Of a stretch of DNA of 64,000 bases, positions 9,474 through 18,896 are shown piece after piece (within the stretch, counting starts at the first letter, position 1; each line of letters begins with the position of its first letter). Both the position numbers and the translations under genes were made by a program. The notes beneath the pieces were generated by a model that was not told where the DNA came from, searched no databases, and worked only from the letters and a program-made list of their open reading frames with translations. Location: contig NZ_CP091740.1 in assembly GCF_022014595.1 (NCBI RefSeq), positions 2,530,200 to 2,594,199 of the forward strand. Direction: 5' to 3'. This DNA comes from Solitalea lacus (GTDB taxonomy: Bacteria; Bacteroidota; Bacteroidia; Sphingobacteriales; Sphingobacteriaceae).

Positions 9474-10250
9474 CTATCGAAATTCTATCCGTACCATATC
9501 ACCTAAATGCAAGCCTAATAACCCGGCAGCATTTCCTTTATTAATGGCAATTTCTAAATATCCAGTAATGCTAAACAAGGCTAATTTTTCCCCTTCAGGA
9601 ACATCGTTATAATGTTTACTAATTCGACTAATTGATTCATTTCTTCTAAAAATAATATCAAAGTTGCGAGCTGCCACATTCATTTCATACACCTCACGTG
9701 ATATATTGGTGATCACATTTTGGAATGAATCAATGTACAAAACACTTCCCCTAATCATATTGCTTTCAACAATAGGCTGTATAAGTGTACGATGATTATA
9801 ATCCTTAATCTCGGTTCCAATATCCGCGGCTTTACCACCTTTTGCCAAATGACAAGCTGCCTTTACAAATACATCCAGCAGGGGGAAATGACCTAATTCG
9901 GCATTTGTAGAGAGCTTAATTTTAAAAATTTCAGTAGGGGCCTCATCAAACAACAATGAAAACACACCATTATCAGCACCTATAAATCTATGTCCATTAT
10001 ATTCAACTATCAGATAGTTAGGAGATTGATTATAATCAGGATCAATACCTATTATGTGGATAGAATCTTTTGGAAAAAATTTGTAACTATTTTTCAGAAT
10101 AAAGGCTGCTTGCGGTATATTGTAGGAAGAAATTTGATGGGAAATATCTACAATCCGAACCTCTGGAAGTTGACTTAAGATTGCCCCCTTTAGTGCTGCC
10201 TGATAAAAGTCACGATGCCCGAGGTCAGTTGTTAAGGTGATGATTGCCAT
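9474..10250 (-). CDS. S-adenosylmethionine hydrolase / hydroxide adenosyltransferase (DUF62 family)
   Basis: 258 residues. The family splits SAM into adenosine and methionine using water, and is related to fluorinases and chlorinases. Visible signatures: ITLTTDLGHRDFYQAALKG at the N-terminus (the Asp of TTDLG binds the ribose), VDISHQISSYNIPQAAF, the Asp/Asn-rich GADNGVFSLLF motif, and the C-terminal beta-barrel with GSVLYIDSFQNVITNI. No halogenase-specific loop is evident. It heads a minus-strand operon with the ABM protein and is divergent from phoH. Confidence 0.88.
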   Translation of the reverse strand: MAIITLTTDLGHRDFYQAALKGAILSQLPEVRIVDISHQISSYNIPQAAFILKNSYKFFPKDSIHIIGIDPDYNQSPNYLIVEYNGHRFIGADNGVFSLLFDEAPTEIFKIKLSTNAELGHFPLLDVFVKAACHLAKGGKAADIGTEIKDYNHRTLIQPIVESNMIRGSVLYIDSFQNVITNISREVYEMNVAARNFDIIFRRNESISRISKHYNDVPEGEKLALFSITGYLEIAINKGNAAGLLGLHLGDMVRIEFR

Positions 10251-10420
10251 TCGATATTATTTGGTTATTTTTACCGTTTGAAAATTTCCGGTCACAAATA
10301 TTGGAATTTTAAACAGAAAAATCCGCATCTGAAACCGCAACCATTAATGTTTATGCAACAATGCGATGAGGATAGCTGTTATTATATTAAGATATTTACT
10401 TTCATAAAATAAGTACGACT

Positions 10421-11389
10421 TTGAGTGAAGCTATTTTAAAACTTGAACATGTAGACCCAGTAGTTTTCTGGGGAGCGTCTAATGAAAACTTTGAGATTTT
10501 AAAACGGAATTTTCCAAAACTTAAAATCGTTGCCAGGGGAACTGTAGTAAAGGCTTTAGGTGATGAAAAGGAATTAGGGAATTTTACCGAAAAATTTAAT
10601 AATCTGACTGATCACCTTGAGAGATATAATCAACTGTCATCTCGAGATGTTGAAGTGATCTTAGGAATTCAACCAACCTCAACCATTAATATTAACCAGC
10701 AAGTTCATATAAATGGCGAAGGAGTTGGAAACAAAGAGGTTATTGTATTTGGTACAAACGGTATTATGGTGCGTGCGCGTAGTGAAAACCAACGTAAAAT
10801 GGTTGACAGCGCGCAAAAAAATGATATCATTTTTGCTATTGGCCCGGCGGGAACAGGTAAAACCTACACTGCTGTTGCATTGGCGGTACGAGCATTAAAA
10901 AACAAAGAAGTTAAGCGTATCATATTAACACGTCCTGCGGTAGAAGCAGGGGAGAACCTTGGCTTTTTACCTGGAGACTTAAAAGAAAAAATCGATCCGT
11001 ATTTACGTCCACTTTACGATGCGCTGGACGATATGATTCCGGCTGAAAAGCTAAAAACATATTTAGAGAATCGTACAATTGAAATAGCGCCATTAGCGTT
11101 TATGCGTGGACGTACGCTCGACAATGCTTTTGTAATTTTGGACGAGGCACAGAATGCAAGTGATATGCAGTTAAAAATGTTTTTAACTCGTATGGGACCC
11201 TCTGCAAAATTTATTGTAACAGGAGATATAACCCAGATTGACTTACCGAAAAAACAACAATCGGGTTTGTTTAAGGCACTTGAGGTTTTAAAGGGAATTG
11301 AAGGAATAGACTTGATTTACCTGAATGGATCAGATGTTGTTCGACATAAATTGGTTCGTCGAATTTTAGAAGCTTACGGTGATATATAA
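10421..11389 (+). CDS. PhoH-family ATPase
   Basis: 322 residues. The gene must start at TTG 10421: a stop lies in frame at 10388, no ATG or GTG lies between, and conserved sequence (EAILKLEHVDPVVFWGA) begins at once. A small N-terminal domain precedes a RecA-like P-loop core with Walker A GPAGTGKT (residues 141-148) and Walker B FVILDEAQNAS, followed by FIVTGDITQIDLP. PhoH proteins are cytoplasmic ATPases linked to RNA metabolism. The divergent SAM hydrolase and downstream purC are its neighbours. Confidence 0.92.
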   Translation: MSEAILKLEHVDPVVFWGASNENFEILKRNFPKLKIVARGTVVKALGDEKELGNFTEKFNNLTDHLERYNQLSSRDVEVILGIQPTSTININQQVHINGEGVGNKEVIVFGTNGIMVRARSENQRKMVDSAQKNDIIFAIGPAGTGKTYTAVALAVRALKNKEVKRIILTRPAVEAGENLGFLPGDLKEKIDPYLRPLYDALDDMIPAEKLKTYLENRTIEIAPLAFMRGRTLDNAFVILDEAQNASDMQLKMFLTRMGPSAKFIVTGDITQIDLPKKQQSGLFKALEVLKGIEGIDLIYLNGSDVVRHKLVRRILEAYGDI

Positions 11390-11477
11390 GCTTCCATTTT
11401 TTAAATTAAAGTAAACAGATTAAAAATCAGGGTAAGGTTGAGGCTGAATCTTTCAACTTGTACCAACAGCTAAAGTG

Positions 11478-12428
11478 ATGACAAACGTAATTAATAACAC
11501 CAATTTTAATTTTCCAAAACAACAATCTTTTTATCGCGGTAAAGTTCGCGATGTTTATAATATCGATGGAAAGTACCTTGCTATGGTAGTTTCCGATAGA
11601 ATTTCGGCATTTGATGTGGTATTGCCACGAGCCATCCCTTTTAAAGGTCAGGTATTAAATCAAATAGCTGCTAAATTCTTAAATGCAACAAAAGATATTG
11701 TTCCTAATTGGGTGGTTTCTGTACCTGACCCTAATGTTACCGTTGGGTTAGTATGCGAAACATACCCTGTAGAAATGGTTGTTAGAGGTTATTTAGCTGG
11801 TCATGCTGCGCGTGAGTACAAAGCAGGCAAACGTATATTATGTGGAGTTACCTTGCCTGAAGGATTAAAAGAAAACGACAAATTACCACAACCCATTATC
11901 ACCCCAACAACAAAAGCGAAAGAAGGGCATGATATGGATATTTCACGCGAGGAAATTATAGCCCAAGGAATTGTTTCTGAAAATGAATACTCACAATTGG
12001 AGCAATACACCTTGGCATTGTATAAACGAGGAACTGAGATAGCTGCTGAAAGAGGGTTAATTTTAGTTGATACAAAGTATGAATTTGGGAAGATAGACGG
12101 GCAGATTTATTTAATTGACGAAATTCACACTCCAGACTCTTCACGTTATTTTTATAAAGATACTTATGAGGAGTTGCAGGCGAAAAATGAGCCTCAACGC
12201 CAATTATCAAAAGAGTTTGTACGTCAATGGCTAATTGAAAACGGGTTTCAAGGAAAAGATGGACAACAAGTTCCAGAAATGACAGATTCAATTGTTAATT
12301 CAATTTCAGAAAGGTATATTGAGCTATATGAAAATATTACAGGAGAGAAGTTTATAAAGGATAATTCGAGTGATATTTTAACAAGGGTGGAAACAAACGT
12401 TAACAATTTCATCCAAAAAAACGTATAA
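11478..12428 (+). CDS. purC: Phosphoribosylaminoimidazole-succinocarboxamide synthase (SAICAR synthase)
   Basis: 316 residues from ATG 11478 (a GTG directly before it is in frame). It catalyses ATP-dependent joining of aspartate to CAIR in de novo purine synthesis. Motifs: [28 protein letters not shown] (split across the N-lobe), [54 protein letters not shown] and [13 protein letters not shown]. The length fits the longer SAICAR synthase type found in fungi and Bacteroidota rather than the ~240-residue bacterial form. It begins about 90 bp after phoH. Confidence 0.96.
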   Translation: MTNVINNTNFNFPKQQSFYRGKVRDVYNIDGKYLAMVVSDRISAFDVVLPRAIPFKGQVLNQIAAKFLNATKDIVPNWVVSVPDPNVTVGLVCETYPVEMVVRGYLAGHAAREYKAGKRILCGVTLPEGLKENDKLPQPIITPTTKAKEGHDMDISREEIIAQGIVSENEYSQLEQYTLALYKRGTEIAAERGLILVDTKYEFGKIDGQIYLIDEIHTPDSSRYFYKDTYEELQAKNEPQRQLSKEFVRQWLIENGFQGKDGQQVPEMTDSIVNSISERYIELYENITGEKFIKDNSSDILTRVETNVNNFIQKNV

Positions 12429-12457
12429 GTTCGCCTTAATTTTAGAAATAAAGTTTA

Positions 12458-12485
12458 ATTTGGTCAGCACAATTGAACCAAATTA
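12458..12485 (+). other. Hairpin between purC and the STAS gene
   Basis: AATTTGGT / ACCAAATT form an 8-bp stem about 30 bp after purC and 22 bp before the STAS gene. No T run follows on the plus strand, so it is a weak terminator or a leader structure. Confidence 0.35.
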
Positions 12486-12506
12486 AATTTTACAAACTTA
12501 CGCACT

Positions 12507-12893
12507 ATGAAATTTTCGGTTGATAAACACGAAAAATATGTAGTTTTTAAGCTTAACGACGACAAGCTTAATTCTATTATTACACCGATGCTTAAATCGG
12601 AATTGATTTTATTAAATGCAGAAGGCATTAGAAACATCATACTTGATCTTTCTGAAGTTAAATATTCTGATTCTTCAGGCTTAAGCGCCATCTTATTGGG
12701 GCATCGCTTATGCAAAGGTCCAGAACAGCAAGGAACCTTTGTTTTGACTGGAATTAGTCCATCGGTAGAAAAACTAATCAAAATTTCCCAATTAGAGAAT
12801 GTGCTAAATGTGATTCCAACCATTGACGAAGCCATTGACTACATTTTCATGGAGGAAATTGAGCGCGATTTAAAAGGTGAGGAAGAAGAATAA
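12507..12893 (+). CDS. STAS-domain protein (anti-sigma-factor antagonist type)
   Basis: 128 residues, one STAS domain: strand VFKLNDDKLNS, then IRNIILDLSEVKYSDSSGLSAIL, where the SDSSGL stretch carries the Ser that is phosphorylated in SpoIIAA-like proteins, then GTFVLTGISPSVEKLIKISQL. The C-terminal ~20 residues are very acidic (MEEIERDLKGEEEE). No anti-sigma kinase is nearby, so its partner is unknown. It is 13 bp upstream of the rnz start, so the two are almost certainly co-transcribed. Confidence 0.88.
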   Translation: MKFSVDKHEKYVVFKLNDDKLNSIITPMLKSELILLNAEGIRNIILDLSEVKYSDSSGLSAILLGHRLCKGPEQQGTFVLTGISPSVEKLIKISQLENVLNVIPTIDEAIDYIFMEEIERDLKGEEEE

Positions 12894-12906
12894 TAATTTG
12901 TAGCGT

Positions 12907-13830
12907 GTGACGAAGTTTGAAGTAACAATTTTAGGCAGCAGCTCTGCTACTCCGGCTCATCACCGCTTTCCAACTGCTCAAATCGTAAATTATAACCAAA
13001 AATACTTTATGGTTGATTGCGGCGAAGGTGCTCAATTTCAACTTGGGAGGTATGGATTTGGTTACAATAAAATTGATCACATTTTCATTAGTCATCTTCA
13101 TGGAGACCATTACCTTGGTCTAGTAGGATTAATCTCCAGTATGCATTTAAACGGGCGGGCAACGGAACTAACCATTGCCGGTCCACCAGAGCTACTGGAG
13201 ATTATTGATATACAGCTTAAATACTCACAAACAGTTTTACGCTATCCATTAAAATTTATTCCTACCCAAACAGAACGACCAGAGGTAATTTATAGAAATT
13301 CTGAAATTGAAGTAGAAACCATTATTCTTGATCATAGAATTCCATGCACCGGTTACTTATTTAAAGAATTACCGCGAGGAAGAAAGATTATTAAAGAATA
13401 TGTCAAGCAGTTTAATATTCCACCTGATCTTATACCTCACATAAAAGAAGGAGCCGATTTTATCTTGCCGGATGGAGAAGTTTTACCAAATGCAGTACTA
13501 ACTGTTGAGCCTCCTAAACCACGCTCATATGCTTATTGTTCCGACACAATAATGACAATCTCTATTCTTGAACAAATCAAGGGGGTTGATTTATTGTATC
13601 ATGAGGCTACGTTTTTGCATGACTTACTTCAACGGGCAACCGACACTCATCACACTACAGCACGCCAAGCAGGTGAAATTGCAACCATGGCCCAGGTTAA
13701 AAAGCTGATTATCGGTCATTTTTCTGCACGTTATCGTGATCTGCAACCTCACTTGGAAGAAAGCAAAGCTCACTTTGCAAACAGCCATTTAGCCAAAGAA
13801 GGATTTACATTTGAGATTGGTCAACAGTAA
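12907..13830 (+). CDS. rnz: Ribonuclease Z
   Basis: 307 residues, starting at GTG 12907: homology begins immediately (FEVTILGSSSATPAHHRFP) and no ATG occurs before the catalytic region. It is a metallo-beta-lactamase fold endonuclease that trims tRNA 3' ends. The zinc motif HLHGDH is at residues 63-68, with further ligands in FMVDCGEGAQ, the AYCSDT stretch, YHEATF and IGHFSARY. The exosite insertion typical of RNase Z lies in the middle (RGRKIIKEYVKQFNIPPDLI region). The operon partner is the STAS protein upstream. Confidence 0.95.
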   Translation: MTKFEVTILGSSSATPAHHRFPTAQIVNYNQKYFMVDCGEGAQFQLGRYGFGYNKIDHIFISHLHGDHYLGLVGLISSMHLNGRATELTIAGPPELLEIIDIQLKYSQTVLRYPLKFIPTQTERPEVIYRNSEIEVETIILDHRIPCTGYLFKELPRGRKIIKEYVKQFNIPPDLIPHIKEGADFILPDGEVLPNAVLTVEPPKPRSYAYCSDTIMTISILEQIKGVDLLYHEATFLHDLLQRATDTHHTTARQAGEIATMAQVKKLIIGHFSARYRDLQPHLEESKAHFANSHLAKEGFTFEIGQQ

Positions 13831-13846
13831 AAATTAATCAGACCGA

Positions 13847-14491
13847 TTATCTAAGATATCCTCTATCAATTAAATCTTCTTTACAATTTATAGGAAATGT
13901 TCTTTCATGCTGAATTATCATTAATGAATCACTCAGATTAATTACGTGTTCATATAAATGATCGGTGATAATAATGCCCTTTTCATTTTTTATTTTTTTA
14001 ATTTGCGTGGATAATTCTTCTACCTGCACAGGAGAAATATGGGTGAATGGCTCATCTAATAATGCAAATTTCGAATTAGAAAATAATACAGCGTAAGTTT
14101 GAACCAAACGCCGTTGCCCTCCCGATAACTCATAAATTTTACGATCGCGTATTCTTTGCATTTCATCAACCGTAAATATTCTATCTTCACAATTAAACCA
14201 TTTTACGATTCGACTAACAGACATATCTGATGGTAAAAAATCGAATTGGGGTAAGTAACTTATTAAACTTGGCTGTTTATAAAGTTGCTTTTGCGGTTTT
14301 CCATTTATGCTCATATACACAAAATCAGGCAATAATGTCCCGAATATTACCTTCAATAAACTTGATTTACCACTACCATTATGACCTAATAATCCGGTTA
14401 TACTGCCTGTTTGGCATTTTAGATAAGCCCCACTTAGAATCTTACGATCCCCGAACTGAATTGTTAAACTATCAATGTGTAATGTATTCAT
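13847..14491 (-). CDS. ABC transporter ATP-binding protein
   Basis: 214 residues, one nucleotide-binding domain with Walker A GHNGSGKSS, Q-loop SYLPQFDFLP, signature LSGGQRRL, Walker B FALLDEPF and switch His in IIITDHLYEH. It lacks its own membrane part. Its ATG overlaps the stop of the upstream small membrane-protein gene (TAATG), which points to a functional pair. Cargo unknown. Confidence 0.85.
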   Translation of the reverse strand: MNTLHIDSLTIQFGDRKILSGAYLKCQTGSITGLLGHNGSGKSSLLKVIFGTLLPDFVYMSINGKPQKQLYKQPSLISYLPQFDFLPSDMSVSRIVKWFNCEDRIFTVDEMQRIRDRKIYELSGGQRRLVQTYAVLFSNSKFALLDEPFTHISPVQVEELSTQIKKIKNEKGIIITDHLYEHVINLSDSLMIIQHERTFPINCKEDLIDRGYLR

Positions 14492-14805
14492 TAAATAAAG
14501 AGCTTAATGAGTAGGGTGGAGATTGCCAAATCAAGAATAAATGAAAATGAAAATAACTGAATTTTGCTGATTCCTAAATTGAAATAGAAGTAAAACAGGT
14601 TATCTCTTGTCAAGGTCAACAAACCATATGTAACAAACGATATAATAAGCTTTGACCAAATTGTGGCTATAAGAGCCGTACTGAAACTTGCTTCAATAAG
14701 ACTACTTTTGGCTCCAAATATTATAAAAACTGTAATTGCCAGGTTCCAAACTGCAATGCTTTTATAAAAGATAAGAATCAGTTTAATTCGATTGGTAAAT
14801 GTCAT
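14491..14805 (-). CDS. Small membrane protein paired with an ABC ATPase
   Basis: 104 residues with about three or four hydrophobic helices (IAVWNLAITVFIIFG, WSKLIISFVTYGLLTL, FSFSFILDLAISTLLIKL). No family is recognised. It is first in a two-gene unit and its stop shares one base with the ATPase start, so it may be the membrane subunit of a minimal ABC module. It is much shorter than usual permeases. Confidence 0.6.
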   Translation of the reverse strand: MTFTNRIKLILIFYKSIAVWNLAITVFIIFGAKSSLIEASFSTALIATIWSKLIISFVTYGLLTLTRDNLFYFYFNLGISKIQLFSFSFILDLAISTLLIKLFI

Positions 14806-14813
14806 TCAACTAA

Positions 14814-14848
14814 AATAAAAAAAGCCTTCCAAATTAACGAAAGGCTTT
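14814..14848 (-). terminator. gap terminator
   Basis: On the minus strand AAAGCCTT / AAGGCTTT form an 8-bp stem followed by a T run. It starts about 22 bp after the gap stop. Confidence 0.8.
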
Positions 14849-14870
14849 CTGAGAAATAAATCTACTTTTC

Positions 14871-16316
14871 TTAATAATATCTCAATCGGATTACTCCTGA
14901 AATATGCTTTGCCAAACGAATAACCTGACGGGTATAACCGTATTCATTATCGTACCAAACATACAGAACTACTGACTTGCCGTCTTTAGAAACAATAGTA
15001 GCAGGTCCATCTACGATTGAAGCGTGTGAGTTTCCAATCATATCGCTTGAAACTGATTCATTGGAAATTGAGAATTCAACTTGCTCAATCAATTCCCCAT
15101 GAAACGATTCATGTTTTAAAACATCGTTAATTGAATCTTTGGTAACAGCTTTATCCAAAGTCAGATTTAAAATTGCCAAAGAAACGTTAGGAGTAGGTAC
15201 ACGCACAGCATTACCGGTTAATTTACCAGCAAGATGAGGTAATACTTTGGCAACAGCTTTATCAGCTCCTGTTTCAGTAATTACCAGGTTCAATGCAGCT
15301 GAGCGGCCACGACGAGATTTTTTGTGATAGTTATCCAACAAATTCTGGTCGTTTGTATATGAGTGAACAGTTTCAATATGGCCTTTTTCAATACCAAACT
15401 TTTCACTAACGATTTTTAACACCGGTACAATGGCATTAGTTGTACATGAAGCAGCAGAGAAAATGGTTTCTTGACCATTAAACTCATTTTGATTTACACC
15501 GAAAACAATATTAGGTAAATCACCTTTACCAGGAGCTGTTAATAATACTTTTTCAACTCCTTTGGCTTTTAAATGCTTAGCTAATCCATCACGATCACGT
15601 GAAATACCAGTATTATCGATAATCAGTGCATCATGAATATCATACTGAGTATAATCAATCTCAGAAGGATCCTTAGCTGCAATCATATTTACGGTTTGTC
15701 CGTTAATAATTAAAGCTTTGTTAGTCAAGTCTTCAACTATAGTTCCGGAAAACGGTCCGTGAACAGAATCAGTACGTAACAATTCTGCACGTTTGATGAT
15801 ATCCTCATCACTATTGCTGCGGGTTACAATGGCTCTTAAACGTAATTGTTCACCTTTACCTGCCTGAACAATTAACTCACGGGCAGCAATACGACCAATA
15901 CGACCAAAACCATATAGCACCACATCCTTCGGTTTTAATTCGATCCTGTTTTTACCGATATGGGCAGCCAGTTTAGCTTTTACAAAACCACCTATGGTAT
16001 CAAACCATTGTTTTTCTTCTAACCACTCTTCGGCAAGGCGGCCTAAATCAATACGTGATGGAGCCAACTCAAGTTTTTCAATTTCCTTGGCTAAGCCCAA
16101 TGTGTCCTCAATTGTAATAGGCTTATTAGTGATTTCTTGTGCGTAAAGATGATTCTTTAAAATTTCACTTGATCCTATGTCAATAATAGGTTTTCGGAAA
16201 ATCACTAATTCGATGGACTTATCGTACCATAATTTTCCAACAGTGTTAATAAGCTCTAATGCCTTCTTTTCTTTTTGAATCCAGGCATTGAGTTCTGACT
16301 CATACTTATGCTTCAT
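14871..16316 (-). CDS. gap: Glyceraldehyde-3-phosphate dehydrogenase, long form
   Basis: 481 residues against ~335 for the common enzyme. It oxidises glyceraldehyde-3-phosphate to 1,3-bisphosphoglycerate with NAD(P) in glycolysis. The Rossmann motif VVLYGFGRIGRIAAREL begins near residue 130, the catalytic Cys is C291 in SCTTNA, and downstream are HSYTNDQNLLD, RRGRSAALN, LTGNAVRVPTPNVS and WYDNEYGY. The first ~125 residues are an extra helical, charged region, seen in Bacteroidota-type GAPDHs; their role is unknown to me. Monocistronic with its own terminator. Confidence 0.93.
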   Translation of the reverse strand: MKHKYESELNAWIQKEKKALELINTVGKLWYDKSIELVIFRKPIIDIGSSEILKNHLYAQEITNKPITIEDTLGLAKEIEKLELAPSRIDLGRLAEEWLEEKQWFDTIGGFVKAKLAAHIGKNRIELKPKDVVLYGFGRIGRIAARELIVQAGKGEQLRLRAIVTRSNSDEDIIKRAELLRTDSVHGPFSGTIVEDLTNKALIINGQTVNMIAAKDPSEIDYTQYDIHDALIIDNTGISRDRDGLAKHLKAKGVEKVLLTAPGKGDLPNIVFGVNQNEFNGQETIFSAASCTTNAIVPVLKIVSEKFGIEKGHIETVHSYTNDQNLLDNYHKKSRRGRSAALNLVITETGADKAVAKVLPHLAGKLTGNAVRVPTPNVSLAILNLTLDKAVTKDSINDVLKHESFHGELIEQVEFSISNESVSSDMIGNSHASIVDGPATIVSKDGKSVVLYVWYDNEYGYTRQVIRLAKHISGVIRLRYY

Positions 16317-16349
16317 AATGAACAGTAATATTGATTGATTGGTGAGGCA

Positions 16350-16385
16350 AAAATAAAAAAAAGCCCATGATTTAAATCATGGGCT
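16350..16385 (-). terminator. rpoD terminator
   Basis: Perfect inverted repeat AGCCCATGATTT / AAATCATGGGCT followed on the minus strand by TTTTTTTTATTTTT, about 24 bp after the sigma factor stop. Confidence 0.85.
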
Positions 16386-16408
16386 CGCAATATTATCTTT
16401 TAAAAATA

Positions 16409-17272
16409 TTATCCTAAATAGGATTTAAGGATCTTACTTCTAGAGGTATGACGTAAACGTTGCAAAGCCTTATCTTTAATTTGGCGTACACGCTCTCTTG
16501 TCAAATTAAATTTCTCTCCAATCTCTTCTAACGAAAGCGGATGATTTGACCCTAAACCAAAGAAAAGTACAATAATTTCACGTTCACGTTCTGTTAAAGT
16601 TGATAAAGCACGTTTAATTTCCTCTGAAAGAGACTCACTGATTAACATACTGTCGGTATTTGGAGTATCAGTATTCTCCAAAACGTCAAGTAATGTATTT
16701 TCTTCACCTTGAACAAATGGTGCATCCATAGAAACATGACGTCCCGAGTTACTAAGTGTATCCGAAATTTTATCAACGGTAGTCTCTAATATGTCAGCAA
16801 GTTCTTCTGGAGATGGCTCGCGTTCGTATTCCTGTTCCAATTTTGAATATGCTTTGCTGATTTTGCTAAGCGAACCAACCTGGTTTAATGGCAAACGGAC
16901 AATACGAGATTGCTCTGCGATAGCCTGCAGAATGGACTGACGGATCCACCAAACGGCATAAGAAATAAATTTAAAACCTTTTGTTTCATCAAAACGTTTT
17001 GCTGCTTTGATAAGGCCAAGGTTACCTTCATTAATCAAATCTCCAAGTGTTAATCCTTGGTTTTGGTACTGCTTGGCAACAGATACTACGAAACGTAAGT
17101 TAGTTTTCGTAAGCCTCTCCAAGGCTACCTGATCGCCTTCGCGAATTTTTTGGGCAAGTATTACCTCTTCTTCAGCGGTAATCAGATCAACTTTCCCGAT
17201 CTCATGTAAATACTTGTCTAAAGATTGACTTTCACGATTAGTGATAGATTGAGTGATCTTTAGTTGTCTCAT
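16409..17272 (-). CDS. rpoD: Primary RNA polymerase sigma factor (RpoD/SigA type)
   Basis: 287 residues, the short Bacteroidota form that lacks region 1.1 and the non-conserved insert. Region 1.2 begins at [16 protein letters not shown]. Region 2 contains [33 protein letters not shown] and [15 protein letters not shown] (-10 recognition). Region 3 follows, and region 4 carries [13 protein letters not shown]-type sequence and the helix-turn-helix [20 protein letters not shown]. It directs transcription from the TAnnTTTG promoters seen in this window. About 290 bp of non-coding DNA lies upstream. Confidence 0.96.
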   Translation of the reverse strand: MRQLKITQSITNRESQSLDKYLHEIGKVDLITAEEEVILAQKIREGDQVALERLTKTNLRFVVSVAKQYQNQGLTLGDLINEGNLGLIKAAKRFDETKGFKFISYAVWWIRQSILQAIAEQSRIVRLPLNQVGSLSKISKAYSKLEQEYEREPSPEELADILETTVDKISDTLSNSGRHVSMDAPFVQGEENTLLDVLENTDTPNTDSMLISESLSEEIKRALSTLTEREREIIVLFFGLGSNHPLSLEEIGEKFNLTRERVRQIKDKALQRLRHTSRSKILKSYLG

Positions 17273-17558
17273 TATGTGTCCTTAAGTGAAAAATAAGCTG
17301 ATTTAGGCGTAGAATCGCAATAAACAGTATACATCTTATACGATGAATCGCAGAAAATGTTTTAAAAAAAATCAAAAAAAGTTAACACGGTAGTTATTTA
17401 CAGCAAAATAAAAAGGAGTATATTGTCTGAGAGCGATTTTTCAATTAACTGCAATTTCTGAATTCTAATTGATTTTAGCAAATTTTTCATGAAAAAGTCA
17501 CTTAAAACCAAATTATGCTTGGCAATTACTATTATTTCAAAATATAATAAACAAAGAG

Positions 17559-17933
17559 CTAAAACGATTCTTCACGCTCCAACATTAAAATTGCACTTTG
17601 AGGAACAATGAAAAATTTCTCATCGTCATAGATAACTTCAATCGAATTGCTTTGCAAAAAAATGGCGAGATCTCCTTCCTTGGCTTGCAATGGTATGTAT
17701 TTAACCTTTTCTTCCGGATTTTTCCAATAATCCTCCTCATCACTTGGTAATGGAAGAGGAAAGCCAGGACCAGATTTTATTACGTAACCTCTTTGCACCT
17801 TATCTTTTTCTTGAATACCAGGAGGTAGTACTAAACCGCTAGCTGTCCTGTCACTGGGTTTTATTGGTTTTATTAAAATCCGGTCACCAACTACAATTAG
17901 CTTCTTAAATTTATTATCTGGGGTTAATTTCAT
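17559..17933 (-). CDS. GroES-like co-chaperonin paralog
   Basis: 124 residues; typical GroES has ~95. The fold-defining elements are present: VGDRILIKPIKPSDRTASGLVLPP (split by the mobile loop), GYVIKSGPG, GDLAIFLQSNSIEVIYDDEKFFIVPQSAIL. There is an acidic insert of ~25 residues (SDEEDYWKNPEEKVKYIPL) between the two halves. No groEL lies next door, so this is a divergent orphan copy, not the standard groES. It starts 9 bp after the MBL hydrolase stop, so the two genes are probably one operon. Confidence 0.82.
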   Translation of the reverse strand: MKLTPDNKFKKLIVVGDRILIKPIKPSDRTASGLVLPPGIQEKDKVQRGYVIKSGPGFPLPLPSDEEDYWKNPEEKVKYIPLQAKEGDLAIFLQSNSIEVIYDDEKFFIVPQSAILMLEREESF

Positions 17934-17942
17934 TCTTATTAA

Positions 17943-18782
17943 TTAAATTTCACTTAACTGAAACACCTCATCAACTCTTACACCTTTTTCAGTTCTTGTT
18001 AAAGTACAGCACTCATTAACCGGATCATGCTCAAAGAAAAGGATGTAATTGTTATCCACTGCCTCTTGTAAAAACACTTTTTTCTCCTTTAATGTTTCAA
18101 GCGGTCTGGTATCATAAGCCATAACGTAGGGAACAGGTAGGTGCCCTACTGAAGGCAAGAGATCTGCACAATAGATAATAGTTTTGTTTTTATACCTAAT
18201 CTGAGGCAGCATCATTGCATCGGTATGACCGTACACGAAACGAACAGCTATATTATCTTGAAATTGAACGCCTTCTTTATGCTCAACGAAGCTCAATTGA
18301 CCGCTTTCCTGAATCGGCAAAATGTTTTCTTTTAGAAACGAAGCTTTTTCTCTGTCGTTTGGCTCTATAGCCCAACTCCAGTGCTCCTGATTGCTCCAAA
18401 AAGTGGCATTTTTGAAGGAAGGAACTAGCTTTTGCTCCTCACGAACGATTGCTCCTCCACAATGGTCAAAATGGAGGTGAGTGAGGAAAACATCTGTTAT
18501 ATCATTGCGATGAAACCCCAACTTACCTAAAGAGGAGTCTAAAGAGTCATTGCCATGCAAATAATAGTGTCCAAAAAACTTATCATCCTGCTTATTACCA
18601 ATACCTGTATCTATTAAAATTAATCGATTACCATCTTCAATAAGCAACAAACGCATTGCCCAAGTACAAAGGTTATTTTCATCAGCAGGGTTAGAGCGTT
18701 GCCATATAGTCTTGGGTACCACACCAAACATGGCGCCACCATCCAGCTTAAAGTAGCCAGTATCAATAGTATGTAATTTCAT
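17943..18782 (-). CDS. MBL-fold metallo-hydrolase
   Basis: 279 residues, a metallo-beta-lactamase fold enzyme with the zinc motif HLHFDH (in FLTHLHFDHCGG), an upstream LILIDTGIG strand, VRFVYGHTDAMM and a late FEHDP. The layout resembles lactonase-type members (N-acyl-homoserine lactonase-like), but the substrate is unknown. No signal peptide, so cytoplasmic. It is first in a two-gene unit with the GroES-like protein. Confidence 0.85.
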   Translation of the reverse strand: MKLHTIDTGYFKLDGGAMFGVVPKTIWQRSNPADENNLCTWAMRLLLIEDGNRLILIDTGIGNKQDDKFFGHYYLHGNDSLDSSLGKLGFHRNDITDVFLTHLHFDHCGGAIVREEQKLVPSFKNATFWSNQEHWSWAIEPNDREKASFLKENILPIQESGQLSFVEHKEGVQFQDNIAVRFVYGHTDAMMLPQIRYKNKTIIYCADLLPSVGHLPVPYVMAYDTRPLETLKEKKVFLQEAVDNNYILFFEHDPVNECCTLTRTEKGVRVDEVFQLSEI

Positions 18783-18836
18783 ACAACGAATTTAAGAAAC
18801 GAACAACAATAACTAATCCTTGATAGATAACAATAA

Positions 18837-18870
18837 AACTAAAACAAAGAACGCCCAAACTTGGGCGTTC
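18837..18870 (-). terminator. Terminator of the lipocalin-like gene
   Basis: GAACGCCCAA / TTGGGCGTTC form a tight stem; on the minus strand TTTGTTTTAGTTTT follows. It lies about 27 bp after the stop. Confidence 0.8.
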
Positions 18871-18896
18871 CTTTCAAATACGATAAATATGGGCGC

